Positions 1 through 6,700 of a stretch of 10,956 nucleotides of DNA are shown here, in pieces; positions within the stretch are counted from its first letter, which is position 1, and every line of letters begins with the position of its first letter. Below the pieces are notes generated by a model. That model had not been told where the DNA came from and did no database searches. It was given only the letters and a program-made list of their open reading frames with translations. A program made the translations under genes and the position numbers. The stretch is from CAZAJS01 sp964485635 (GTDB lineage: Bacteria > Pseudomonadota > Gammaproteobacteria > Francisellales > Francisellaceae), in contig CAZAJS010000037.1 of NCBI GenBank assembly GCA_964485635.1, positions 1-10,956 on the forward strand, written 5' to 3'.

Positions 1-53
1 GCAGCGGTCTCCAAAACCGCAGGTTGGGGGTTCGAGTCCCTCCTGGCCTGCCA
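1..53 (+). tRNA. tRNA-Trp (CCA anticodon), 5' part outside the window
   Basis: This is the 3' two thirds of a tRNA. The anticodon stem pairs 4-8 (GCGGT) with 16-20 (ACCGC) around the seven-base loop CTCCAAA at 9-15, so the anticodon is CCA at 11-13 and the tRNA reads UGG (tryptophan). The T stem pairs 26-30 with 38-42 around TTCGAGT. The 3' acceptor strand is 43-49, the discriminator base is G50 (as in bacterial tRNA-Trp), and CCA is encoded at 51-53. Base 1 corresponds to about tRNA position 24, so the acceptor 5' strand and most of the D arm lie to the left. tRNA-Trp commonly lies between a tuf gene and secE in gammaproteobacteria; a tuf gene further left is inferred, not seen. Confidence 0.97.
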
Positions 54-84
54 AAATAATAAAAAAAATTATAATTTCTTATTT

Positions 85-120
85 AAGCGTGTTAATCCCT
101 TTACGATAACACGCTTTTTT
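85..120 (+). terminator. Rho-independent terminator after tRNA-Trp
   Basis: A perfect 10-bp stem (85-94 AAGCGTGTTA with 107-116 TAACACGCTT) closes a 12-base loop and runs into six T residues at 115-120. It lies 31 bases after the tRNA CCA end and about 60 bases before secE. It should end the tRNA transcript (and any tuf transcript upstream) and insulate secE-nusG, which then needs its own promoter. Confidence 0.9.
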
Positions 121-132
121 ATTATCATTAGT

Positions 133-161
133 TTGTTAACCATAAGTGTCTGTTTTATTTT
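133..161 (+). promoter_or_regulatory. possible secE-nusG promoter
   Basis: TTGTTA (133-138) and TATTTT (156-161) are separated by 17 bases, a fair sigma-70-like pair just downstream of the terminator at 85-120. Predicted transcription start is near 168, which would leave a very short leader before secE. A promoter is expected here because the terminator isolates secE, but the region is AT-rich and chance matches are likely. Confidence 0.4.
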
Positions 162-181
162 AAAATTGGAATGATTGAATC

Positions 182-640
182 ATGAGTGAAAAAAAGAAAA
201 AACGTGATCAGAGTGCAAAAAAAGCATGGGTGACGACAAAACGAGATCCTGTTGCTCAAATGTCTGCCAGTAAAAACCGATTGTTATGGCTTGCAACGAT
301 TGGTCTAGGGATTTTAACAATTGCTCTGTCAAGTTATATTGTTCCCTATTTGATGTATGGGGATATTAAAAACCATCCTGAAGCCAGTCCACTACTCGAT
401 TCAATTGTCATTGTTGGTGTCGTCCTTGTGTTATTAATGGCTAAAATGACAAATCAGGGCCGTCGCATGTGGCGATTTTTTTTAGATGCTAAAATCGAGC
501 TTGGAAAGGTGGTGTGGCCAACACGTCGAGAAACAATTAACTCAACGATTATTGTATTGATTGCAGTAGCAATTGCTTCTGCATTAATATTTTTTGTCGG
601 CTGGATTTTTGTCAGCTTCATTCAAGCAATTTTAGGGTGA
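182..640 (+). CDS. secE: preprotein translocase subunit SecE
   Basis: SecE is the small essential clamp subunit of the SecYEG channel in the inner membrane. The 152-residue protein has the three-segment architecture of enterobacterial SecE: hydrophobic stretches at about 33-58, 70-87 and 121-149. Before the last one lies the conserved amphipathic cytoplasmic helix with the family signature around VVWPTRRET (W112-P113-T114). E. coli SecE has 127 residues; the excess is a Lys-rich, hydrophilic N-terminal tail (KKKKR at 4-8). The start at 182 has only a weak ribosome-binding site (GGA at 168-170). A second in-frame ATG at 260 would give a 126-residue protein beginning MSASKN, but it has no better site, so 182 is kept with some doubt. 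nusG follows after 14 bases, the usual secE-nusG pair. Confidence 0.97.
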   Translation: MSEKKKKRDQSAKKAWVTTKRDPVAQMSASKNRLLWLATIGLGILTIALSSYIVPYLMYGDIKNHPEASPLLDSIVIVGVVLVLLMAKMTNQGRRMWRFFLDAKIELGKVVWPTRRETINSTIIVLIAVAIASALIFFVGWIFVSFIQAILG

Positions 641-654
641 TAAGGTAGTAAGTT

Positions 655-1191
655 ATGGCAATGCGCTGGTATGTAATACAAGCCTACTCAGGTTATGAAA
701 AAAGAGTGAAAATGCAGCTTGAAGAACGTATCCGAGTTTATGGTTTAGAGGATCAATTTGAGCAGGTTTTAGTGCCTTCAGAAGAAGTTATTGAAATGCG
801 GGAAGGCAAAAAACGTAAAAGTGAACGTAAGTTTTTTCCAGGCTATGTCCTGGTTAAAATGGAAATGGGTGAAAAGACTTGGCAGCTTGTGCGGCACACG
901 CCACGTGTTTTAGGTTTTATTGGTGGTACCACTGATAAGCCAGCGCCTATTTCTAAAAAAGAGGCAGATCAGATCTTAGGATCGGTTGAAACATCTGAAA
1001 GTAAGCCTAAGCCAAAAACCACATTTGAAACAGGTCAAGTGGTTCGTGTGCTTGATGGCCCATTTGCTGATTTTACAGGTGTTGTAGAATCCGTAAATTA
1101 TGAAAAAGCAAAAGTACAAGTAGCGGTAACAATTTTTGGACGTTCCACACCAGTGGAATTAGGTTTTTCACAAGTTGAAAAAGAATCTTAA
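655..1191 (+). CDS. nusG: transcription elongation and antitermination factor NusG
   Basis: NusG binds the beta prime clamp helices of RNA polymerase through its NGN domain, suppresses pausing, and uses its KOW domain to contact Rho or ribosomal protein S10. The 178-residue protein (E. coli 181) starts its NGN domain at RWYVIQAYSGYE (4-15), with the conserved FFPGYVLV at 60-67. A Lys/Pro-rich linker at about 111-122 is followed by the KOW domain from about 126, carrying VRVLDGPFADFTG and IFGR (F161, matching the E. coli Phe165 used for S10 and Rho contacts). Start 655 has AAGG at 642-645 about nine bases upstream; the second ATG at 661 is too far from it. It is co-transcribed with secE; no terminator follows, so read-through into rplK is likely. 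Confidence 0.98.
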   Translation: MAMRWYVIQAYSGYEKRVKMQLEERIRVYGLEDQFEQVLVPSEEVIEMREGKKRKSERKFFPGYVLVKMEMGEKTWQLVRHTPRVLGFIGGTTDKPAPISKKEADQILGSVETSESKPKPKTTFETGQVVRVLDGPFADFTGVVESVNYEKAKVQVAVTIFGRSTPVELGFSQVEKES

Positions 1192-1193
1192 AA

Positions 1194-1221
1194 TTGATCG
1201 TTGCTTGGCAGGTTGTATAAT
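1194..1221 (+). promoter_or_regulatory. promoter of the rplKA (L11) operon
   Basis: TTGATC (1194-1199) and a perfect TATAAT (1216-1221) are separated by 16 bases, immediately after the nusG stop. Predicted transcription start is near 1228, about 45 bases before the rplK ATG. Its place between nusG and rplK corresponds to the E. coli P-L11 promoter. The match to consensus is the best in the window at a position where a promoter is expected. Confidence 0.75.
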
Positions 1222-1223
1222 CA

Positions 1224-1258
1224 GGGGAGCAGTTGATTTATCTCGCTGCGTTCCACCC
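1224..1258 (+). promoter_or_regulatory. possible ribosomal protein L1 binding site in the rplK leader
   Basis: GCAG (1229-1232) pairs with CTGC (1246-1249). It is flanked by GGGGA on the 5' side (1224-1228) and TTCCACCC on the 3' side (1251-1258), which can pair in part. The arrangement GGGAG-stem-loop-stem-CCACCC resembles, from memory, the L1 site in 23S rRNA (GGUGGGAGGC paired with a strand ending in ACCACCC). In E. coli free L1 binds just ahead of rplK and represses rplK-rplA translation; here the element sits just before the rplK ribosome-binding site. One difficulty is that the predicted transcription start of the nearby promoter (about 1228) would omit the GGGG. The call rests on rRNA mimicry and position. 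Confidence 0.45.
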
Positions 1259-1272
1259 AAGAGGAGATAATA

Positions 1273-1710
1273 ATGGCGAAAAAAGTACAAGCATATATTA
1301 AACTGCAGGTTAAAGCAGCGCAAGCAAATCCATCACCACCGATTGGACCAGCATTAGGGCAGCATGGTGTGAATATTATGGAATTTTGTAAGGCGTTTAA
1401 TGCAAAAACACAAAATTTAGAAGCCGGTGCGCCTGTACCTGTTGTGATTACTGTCTATAGCGACCGTAGCTTCACCTTCACAATGAAAACACCACCAGCA
1501 TCATTTTTGTTGAAAAAAGCAGCAAATTTAAAATCTGGAAGTGCAACGCCTAAGCATCAGTCTGTAGCTTCTGTGACACGTGCTCAGCTTGAAGAGATTG
1601 CAACGGCAAAGTGGCCTGATTTGACAGCGGCGGATATGGATCGAGCTGTTAAATCAATTGCAGGAAGTGCCCGTAGCATGGGAATTAATGTGGAGCAAGG
1701 AGCAGAGTAA
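1273..1710 (+). CDS. rplK: 50S ribosomal protein L11
   Basis: L11 sits with the 1058-1059 region of 23S rRNA at the base of the factor-binding stalk, is needed for RelA activation, and forms part of the thiostrepton site. The 145 residues (E. coli 142) are collinear with E. coli L11. The N-terminal domain has the proline-rich PSPPIGPALGQ motif (20-30) followed by GVNIMEFCKAFNA. The RNA-binding C-terminal domain from about residue 73 ends in the conserved helix with GSARSMGI. Lys3 and the Lys in CKAFNAK correspond to residues methylated by PrmA in E. coli. AGGAG at 1262-1266 lies six bases before ATG 1273. The stop overlaps the rplA start by one base (TAATG), which favours translational coupling, as expected for L1 control of both genes. 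Confidence 0.99.
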   Translation: MAKKVQAYIKLQVKAAQANPSPPIGPALGQHGVNIMEFCKAFNAKTQNLEAGAPVPVVITVYSDRSFTFTMKTPPASFLLKKAANLKSGSATPKHQSVASVTRAQLEEIATAKWPDLTAADMDRAVKSIAGSARSMGINVEQGAE

Positions 1711-2405
1711 TGGCGAAACTTTCAAAACGTATAAAAATGATTCGACAAAAGGTTGATCCAAAAGCAGTCTATTCGCTAGATCAAGCTGTTTCACTACTGA
1801 GTGATTTAAGTCAAGTGAAATTCACTGAATCCGTCGATGTTGCTGTTAATTTAGGCGTTGACCCACGTAAATCAGACCAAGTCGTTCGTGGGGCAACAGT
1901 CTTGCCACATGGAACAGGCAAAACCGTACGGGTTGCAGTATTTGCAGAAGGTCAAGCAGCAGAAGCTGCTAATCAAGCTGGTGCTGACATCGTTGGAATG
2001 GATGAATTAGCGCAACAATGTAAAAACGGTGAGTTGAACTTTGATGTTGTGATTGCTACACCAGACAGCATGAAAGTTGTCGGACAGTTAGGTCAAATTT
2101 TAGGACCAAAAGGTTTAATGCCAAATCCTAAAGTAGGCACTGTTACAACAGACGTGGCAACTGCTGTGAAAAATGCAAAAGCGGGTCAAATTCGTTATCG
2201 TGTTGATAAAGCTGGCGTAATCCATGCAACCATTGGCAAAATTAACTTTGGCCAAACAGCATTGCAAGAAAACTTAGAAGCTTTGTTAGTAGACTTGAAA
2301 AAAGCAAAACCTTCAACGTCAAAAGGGGTTTACTTGAAAAAAGTTTCACTATCTAGCACTATGGGGCCAGGATTAACGCTTGACACATCAAGTTTAAACC
2401 TATAA
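1710..2405 (+). CDS. rplA: 50S ribosomal protein L1
   Basis: L1 forms the mobile stalk that guides deacylated tRNA out of the E site, and it represses its own operon by binding the rplK leader. The 231-residue protein (E. coli 234) shows the family order: a split domain I (about 1-67 and 160-231) around domain II. The conserved segments are AVNLGVDPRKSDQVVRGA at about 46-63, LGQILGPKGLMPNPKVGTV at 126-144, and a C-terminal part with GVYLKKVSLSSTMGPG. Start 1710 overlaps the rplK stop; a strong AAGGAG lies at 1697-1702, seven bases upstream, inside the rplK end. The last codons overlap a promoter-like sequence at 2380-2408 that probably serves rplJL. Confidence 0.99.
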   Translation: MAKLSKRIKMIRQKVDPKAVYSLDQAVSLLSDLSQVKFTESVDVAVNLGVDPRKSDQVVRGATVLPHGTGKTVRVAVFAEGQAAEAANQAGADIVGMDELAQQCKNGELNFDVVIATPDSMKVVGQLGQILGPKGLMPNPKVGTVTTDVATAVKNAKAGQIRYRVDKAGVIHATIGKINFGQTALQENLEALLVDLKKAKPSTSKGVYLKKVSLSSTMGPGLTLDTSSLNL

Positions 2406-2408
2406 ACT
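2380..2408 (+). promoter_or_regulatory. probable rplJL promoter inside the rplA 3' end
   Basis: A perfect -35 TTGACA at 2380-2385 lies within the last codons of rplA. Possible -10 boxes are TAAACT at 2403-2408 (17-base spacing) and TATAAA at 2401-2406 (15-base spacing, better hexamer). Transcription would start at about 2413-2415, just before the L10 leader RNA. E. coli has its P-L10 promoter at the same place between rplA and rplJ, which supports the call. Confidence 0.65.
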
Positions 2409-2430
2409 AATAACAATTTTTGAAATCTTT

Positions 2431-2522
2431 GGGTCAGTATGGCAAACGCTATGCGGCGTCAAAGACCGTAGGTGCTTGATTTAAGCTTAATATCCTACGC
2501 AGACGATGGTTGTGACCTGATA
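2431..2522 (+). ncRNA. L10 leader: autoregulatory RNA bound by the L10-L12 complex
   Basis: This is the cis-acting leader that lets the L10(L7/L12) complex repress rplJL translation. GGUCA (2432-2436) pairs with UGACC (2513-2517) as the closing stem. A hairpin pairs 2438-2443 with 2448-2453 around AAAC. CGUC (2457-2460) pairs with GACG (2502-2505). CGUAGG (2467-2472) pairs with CCUACG (2494-2499). Between the last two helices lies an asymmetric internal loop (AAAGAC against CA) with the look of a kink-turn. The segment ACCGUAGGUG ... CUUAAU ... CCUACGCAGACG closely matches the E. coli rplJ leader as I know it. The rplJ ribosome-binding site lies about 55 bases downstream, so repression would act through a longer-range structure not resolved here. 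Confidence 0.88.
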
Positions 2523-2587
2523 CTAAATCATATAATCGCTTCCGTCGTACTACGAGTGTAATTGTAGACAACTAAGAGGACAATCGA

Positions 2588-3109
2588 ATGGCTTTAAGGC
2601 TTGAAGATAAAAAAGCGATTGTGGCGGAGCTTTCTGAGAAAGCTTCTTCTGCTTTGTCTGCAGTAACAGTAGATTATCGAGGCTTGACAGTGAATCAAAT
2701 GAGTCAATTACGTCAAGAAGCTCGAGAAGCTGGTGTTTATTTACGTGTCGTCCAAAACAACCTGGCACGTCTAGCGGTAAAAGGGACTGAATTTGAATGC
2801 ATGGCTGATACCTTTACAGGTCCAACATTGCTCGCATTTTCAAAAGAAGAACCAGGCGCTGCTGCTAAATTAATCAAAGCTTTTGCTGATGCTAATAAGT
2901 CAGTTGAAGTGAAACATTTAGCAATGTCAGGTGAGCTTTACGGGGCTGAAAAGCTAGAAGAAATGGCTAAGCTTCCAAGCCGCGATGAAGCAATTGCGTT
3001 GGCGATTTACATGATGAAAGCACCTGTTGAACAGTTTGTTAAAACACTTAATGAAGTGCCTGCACAATTTGTTCGTGTACTGTCTGCTGTTGGTGAAGCA
3101 AAGAAATAA
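2588..3109 (+). CDS. rplJ: 50S ribosomal protein L10
   Basis: L10 anchors L7/L12 dimers to the L11-23S rRNA stalk base and, with them, represses its own mRNA. The 173-residue protein starts MALRLEDKKAIVAELSE, nearly as in E. coli, and keeps the rRNA-binding segment REAGVYLRVVQNNLARLAVKGT (46-67) and the GPTLLAFS strand (78-85). The C-terminal helix from about 132 carries three hydrophobic segments (132-145, 146-157, 158-169) where E. coli L10 (165 residues) has two, so about ten residues are inserted. This suggests room for a third L12 dimer. AAGAGGA at 2574-2580, seven bases ahead, supports the ATG at 2588. Its 45-base gap to rplL and the leader upstream are as expected for the L10 operon. 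Confidence 0.98.
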   Translation: MALRLEDKKAIVAELSEKASSALSAVTVDYRGLTVNQMSQLRQEAREAGVYLRVVQNNLARLAVKGTEFECMADTFTGPTLLAFSKEEPGAAAKLIKAFADANKSVEVKHLAMSGELYGAEKLEEMAKLPSRDEAIALAIYMMKAPVEQFVKTLNEVPAQFVRVLSAVGEAKK

Positions 3110-3140
3110 CCCATAATCGTAAACAAAATCGAATTTGAAT

Positions 3141-3146
3141 TAGGAG
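3141..3146 (+). promoter_or_regulatory. rplL ribosome-binding site, fixes the start at 3155
   Basis: TAGGAG ends eight bases before ATG 3155. An in-frame GTG at 3146 shares its first base with this motif and cannot be served by it, so the longer reading (three extra residues) is rejected. The strong site suits the high rate at which L7/L12 must be made compared with L10. Confidence 0.85.
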
Positions 3147-3154
3147 TGATAATA

Positions 3155-3529
3155 ATGGCGATTTCAAAAGAAGATATCATTAACGCTATTTCTGAAATGA
3201 GCGTAATGGATGTATGTGATTTAGTATCTCAAATGGAAGAAAAATTTGGCGTTTCAGCCGCTGCTGCTGTTGCTGCTGCCCCTGCTGCAGCTGATGGTGG
3301 CGCTGCTGAAGAAGAGCAAACTGAGTTTGATGTAGTATTAACTGATGCTGGTTCAAACAAAGTTGGTGCAATTAAAGCTGTTCGTGCTGCAACAGGCCTT
3401 GGCTTGAAAGAAGCAAAAGCTGCTGTTGAAGGCGTCCCTTTCACTGTGAAAGAAGGCGTTGAAAAAGCAGATGCTGAAGAGCTAAAGAAAGCGCTTGAAG
3501 AAGCAGGTGCGAAGGTTGAAATCAAGTAA
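3155..3529 (+). CDS. rplL: 50S ribosomal protein L7/L12
   Basis: L7/L12 is the multicopy stalk protein that recruits and activates the translational GTPases (EF-Tu, EF-G, IF2). The 124 residues (E. coli 121) divide into an N-terminal dimerisation and L10-binding domain (about 1-33), an Ala/Gly/Glu-rich hinge (34-54), and the globular C-terminal domain. The last carries the factor-binding surface VGAIKAVRAATGLGLKEAKAAVE (70-92) and ends in GAKVEIK. Start 3155 gives MAISKEDIINAISEM, as in homologues. The gene follows rplJ after 45 bases and is followed by a hairpin attenuator before rpoB. The GCT-repeat-like hinge coding produces open frames on the other strand; these are not genes. Confidence 0.99.
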   Translation: MAISKEDIINAISEMSVMDVCDLVSQMEEKFGVSAAAAVAAAPAAADGGAAEEEQTEFDVVLTDAGSNKVGAIKAVRAATGLGLKEAKAAVEGVPFTVKEGVEKADAEELKKALEEAGAKVEIK

Positions 3530-3533
3530 TAGC

Positions 3534-3548
3534 CGTCTTACTTAGACG
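3534..3548 (+). repeat. small hairpin after rplL
   Basis: CGTCT (3534-3538) pairs with AGACG (3544-3548) around a five-base loop, a few bases after the rplL stop and 18 bases before the attenuator hairpin. E. coli has an RNase III processing site in the rplL-rpoB spacer; this stem alone is too short to be such a site, and its role is unknown. Confidence 0.35.
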
Positions 3549-3566
3549 TTCTATCGCTGATATCTT

Positions 3567-3602
3567 AGGCTAATAAGAGTATACCACTCTTATTAGCCTT
3601 TT
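3567..3602 (+). terminator. attenuator (partial terminator) between rplL and rpoB
   Basis: A perfect 14-bp stem pairs 3567-3580 with 3586-3599 around the five-base loop ATACC, followed by TTTT at 3599-3602 and then CTGC. It has the form of an intrinsic terminator with a short T-tract. In E. coli a terminator at the same place stops most transcripts (about 80%), so ribosomal proteins are made in excess over beta and beta prime. With no clear promoter between it and rpoB, rpoBC expression here must depend on read-through, so I infer partial termination. NusG and processivity of the complex could tune it. Confidence 0.85.
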
Positions 3603-3693
3603 CTGCTATCTAATGTTTGTTGGTTAAATATACGAAAGAAAATAATACGCTGATCAACATTTCGGCATGTTTAGTCGTTGAATCAATGTAATC

Positions 3694-3700
3694 AGAGGGA
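3694..3700 (+). promoter_or_regulatory. rpoB ribosome-binding site, fixes the start at 3708
   Basis: AGAGGGA lies seven bases before ATG 3708. The reading frame can be extended to a TTG at 3678, but that extension would place this motif inside the gene, and homologues start at the equivalent of MPYSYAEKKRIRKEFG. Confidence 0.8.
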
Positions 3701-3707
3701 AAGCCTG

Positions 3708-6700
3708 ATGCCTTACTCATATGCTGAGAAGAAACGAATTCGCAAAGAGTTCGGAAATTTACCTAATATCCTAGAAGTTCCATATCTCATTGAAGTTCAA
3801 GTTGAGTCTTACCGAAAGTTTTTACAAAATGATATAAAATCGGGTGATCGTCAATCAGTCGGACTACAAGCAGCTTTTGAAACGATTTTTCCTGTTGTCG
3901 GTGTATCCGGATTTTCAGAATTACATTTTGTAGATTATTACCTTGGAGAAAGTTATTTTGATCAAGAAGAGTGTAAAGCTCGAGGCGTTAGCTATGCAGC
4001 GCCATTAAAAGTGAATTTACGTTTAGTTATTTATGATAAAGATGCAGGACTTGAAAATAAAGTCATCAAAGATGTCAAAGAACAAGAAGTTTATATGGGT
4101 GAAATCCCATTAATGACAGAAAATGGTACGTTTATCATCAATGGGACAGAACGGGTGATTGTATCACAATTACATCGGTCCCCAGGTGTGTTTTTTGACC
4201 ATGATCGTGGTCGTTCACACAGCTCAGGCAAAGTGCTTTATTCAGCTCGTATTATCCCTTATCGTGGATCATGGCTGGATTTTGAGTTTGATCCTAAAGA
4301 CTTGGTTTATGCGCGTATTGATCGGCGTCGTAAACTGCCAGCAACCACATTATTAAAAGCATTAGGCTATACAGATCAACAGCTCTTACACATGTTTTAT
4401 GAGCCTGTATCCTATCAGCTTGATGATAAACACATTTACATGTCGATTCAACCAGATCAGTTAAAAGGCTCAACGGCGACATTTAATATTTATGATCACC
4501 AAGGTGATTTGATTGTTGAGTCAGGCAAGCGTATTAATGCACGCCATGTCAAAAAAATGAAAGCTGATCATATTCAGCAGGTCAGTGTTCCAGAAAGTGC
4601 TGTTGAGAATCGAGCACTTTATAGTCCTGTGGTGGATGCATCAACTGGCGAAATTATTGGAAATGTTAATGAGGTCGTTACCTCTGAGATGCTTGAAAAG
4701 TTTCGCATATATGGCATTAAAGATTTTAAAACAATTTATACTAATGAATTGGATCGTGGGAGTTATTTAGCTGATACATTACGTAATGATCCATGCGAAT
4801 CAAAAGAAGATGCCCTTGTTGAAATATATCGAATGATGCGCCCTGGTGAGCCGCCAACAGAAGAGTCTATTAATGCATTATTTGACAGCTTGTTCTTTAG
4901 TGAAGAGCGTTATGATCTTTCAGCCGTTGGTCGTATGAAATTTAATTTACGTCTTGGCCGTAATCAAGAAACTGGTTCTGGTGTTTTAAGCAAACAAGAT
5001 ATTGTCGATGTTATTCAAGCATTAATTAATATCCGTGATGGACATGATGAAGTTGATGATATTGATCATTTAGGCAATCGCCGCATTCGCTCTGTTGGTG
5101 AAATGACAGAAAATCAATTTAGGATTGGACTCGTTCGCGTTGAGCGTTCGATTAAAGAGCGGTTATCAATGGTTGAACGTGAAAATGCCATGCCTCAAGA
5201 CTTGGTTAATGCTAAACCGATTACTGCATCAATCAAAGAATTTTTTGCCTCTGGGGCCTTATCACAGTTTATGGATCAAGATAACCCATTGTCAGAAGTA
5301 ACGCATAAACGACGCATTTCAGCCTTAGGTCCAGGTGGCTTATCACGTGATCGTGCTGGATTTGAGGTTCGAGATGTGCATACAACACACTATGGTCGTT
5401 TATGTCCGATTGAAACTCCAGAAGGCCCGAATATTGGGTTAATTAATTCATTAGCGTGTTATTCACGAGTGAATGATTATGGCTTTTTAGAGGCACCTTA
5501 TCGAAAAGTCAAAAATGGTGTTGTGACCAATGAAATTGAATACTTATCTGCCATTGATGAGTCTAAGTATGTGATTGCTCAAGCCTCTGCAAAACTTGAT
5601 GAAAAAGGGGCGTTGACGGATGAATTGATTCAATGTCGTTCAAAAGGGGAAGCTGTTTTTACGAGTGCAGACCAAGTTGAGTATATGGATGTCTCTGCAC
5701 GTCAAATGGTTTCTGTTGCGGCAGCATTGATTCCATTTCTTGAGCACGATGATGCTAACCGGGCATTAATGGGCTCAAACATGCAACGACAAGCGGTTCC
5801 TTTATTAAAGGCTGATAAGCCAATGGTTGGCACAGGGATGGAGCGCATTGTTGCTAGTGATTCTGGAACCTGTGTCGTGGCTAAACGTGATGGTGTTGTT
5901 GATTTTGTTGATAGTAGTCGAATTGTTGTCAAAGTTGATCAATCTGTCATTGAAGATGATCAAAGCATTGTTGATATTTATACACTGACCAAATTTGAGC
6001 GTTCAAATAAAAATACCTGCATGAACCAACGTCCGATTGTCCGTCCAGGTGATACGATTCAACGTGGCGATATTTTAGCTGATGGATCTTCATCAGATTT
6101 AGGAGAATTAGCAATTGGCCAAAACCTTTGTGTCGCGTTTATGCCATGGAATGGTTATAACTATGAAGATTCAATTTTATTATCTGAACGTGTCGTTGAA
6201 GAAGATCGTTATACTAGTATTCACATTGAAGAGTTTACTTGTATTGCACGAGATACAAAGCTTGGGCCAGAAGAAGTCACAGCGGATATTCCGAATGTCA
6301 GTGATAGCATGTTGAATAAACTTGATGAAACAGGGGTTGTTCACATTGGTGCAAATGTTGAGCCAAGCGATATTCTTGTAGCTAAGATTACACCAAAGGC
6401 CGAACAGCAACTAACACCAGAAGAAAAGCTACTGCGGGCAATTTTTGGTGAAAAAGCCGCGGATGTGAAAGATTCATCATTGCGGATGCCAACAGGTGTA
6501 TATGGAACTGTGACTAATGTGCAAATTTTCACGCGTGATGGGCTTGAAAAAGACCAACGTGCTGTGGAGATTGAAAAGCAGTCTTTAGAGAAAATTCGCC
6601 AAGATTTGCGTGATGAGTATCGTATTGTTGAAGGAGCTGTCACTGAGCACTTAAAACAGCTACTTGTTGGTCAAACAGCAATTGCTGGACCTAAAGAAAT

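Noticed and set aside
70..75. TATAAT just after the tRNA gene
   Set aside because: It has no -35 partner at suitable spacing (the tRNA 3' end is there), and any transcript would run straight into the terminator at 85-120.
2550..2768. 72-codon minus-strand frame over the rplJ start
   Set aside because: It overlaps the rplJ leader and N-terminal coding region, and its Leu/Gln-rich content mirrors the complementary strand.
3146..3154. GTG start for rplL at 3146
   Set aside because: It overlaps the ribosome-binding site AGGAG; ATG 3155 has ideal spacing and matches homologues.
3186..3525. Open frames on the minus strand opposite rplL (61 and 98 codons, rich in Gln or Ser/Ala)
   Set aside because: They are produced by the Ala/Glu-rich low-complexity hinge and biased codon use of rplL; they have no ribosome-binding site and resemble no protein I know.
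3620..3648. TTGGTT - 17 bases - TAATAC as an rpoB promoter
   Set aside because: Only three of six bases match in each box; in AT-rich spacer DNA this is not distinguishable from chance.
3678..3707. N-terminal extension of rpoB from TTG 3678
   Set aside because: It places the ribosome-binding site within the gene; homologues begin at the position of ATG 3708.
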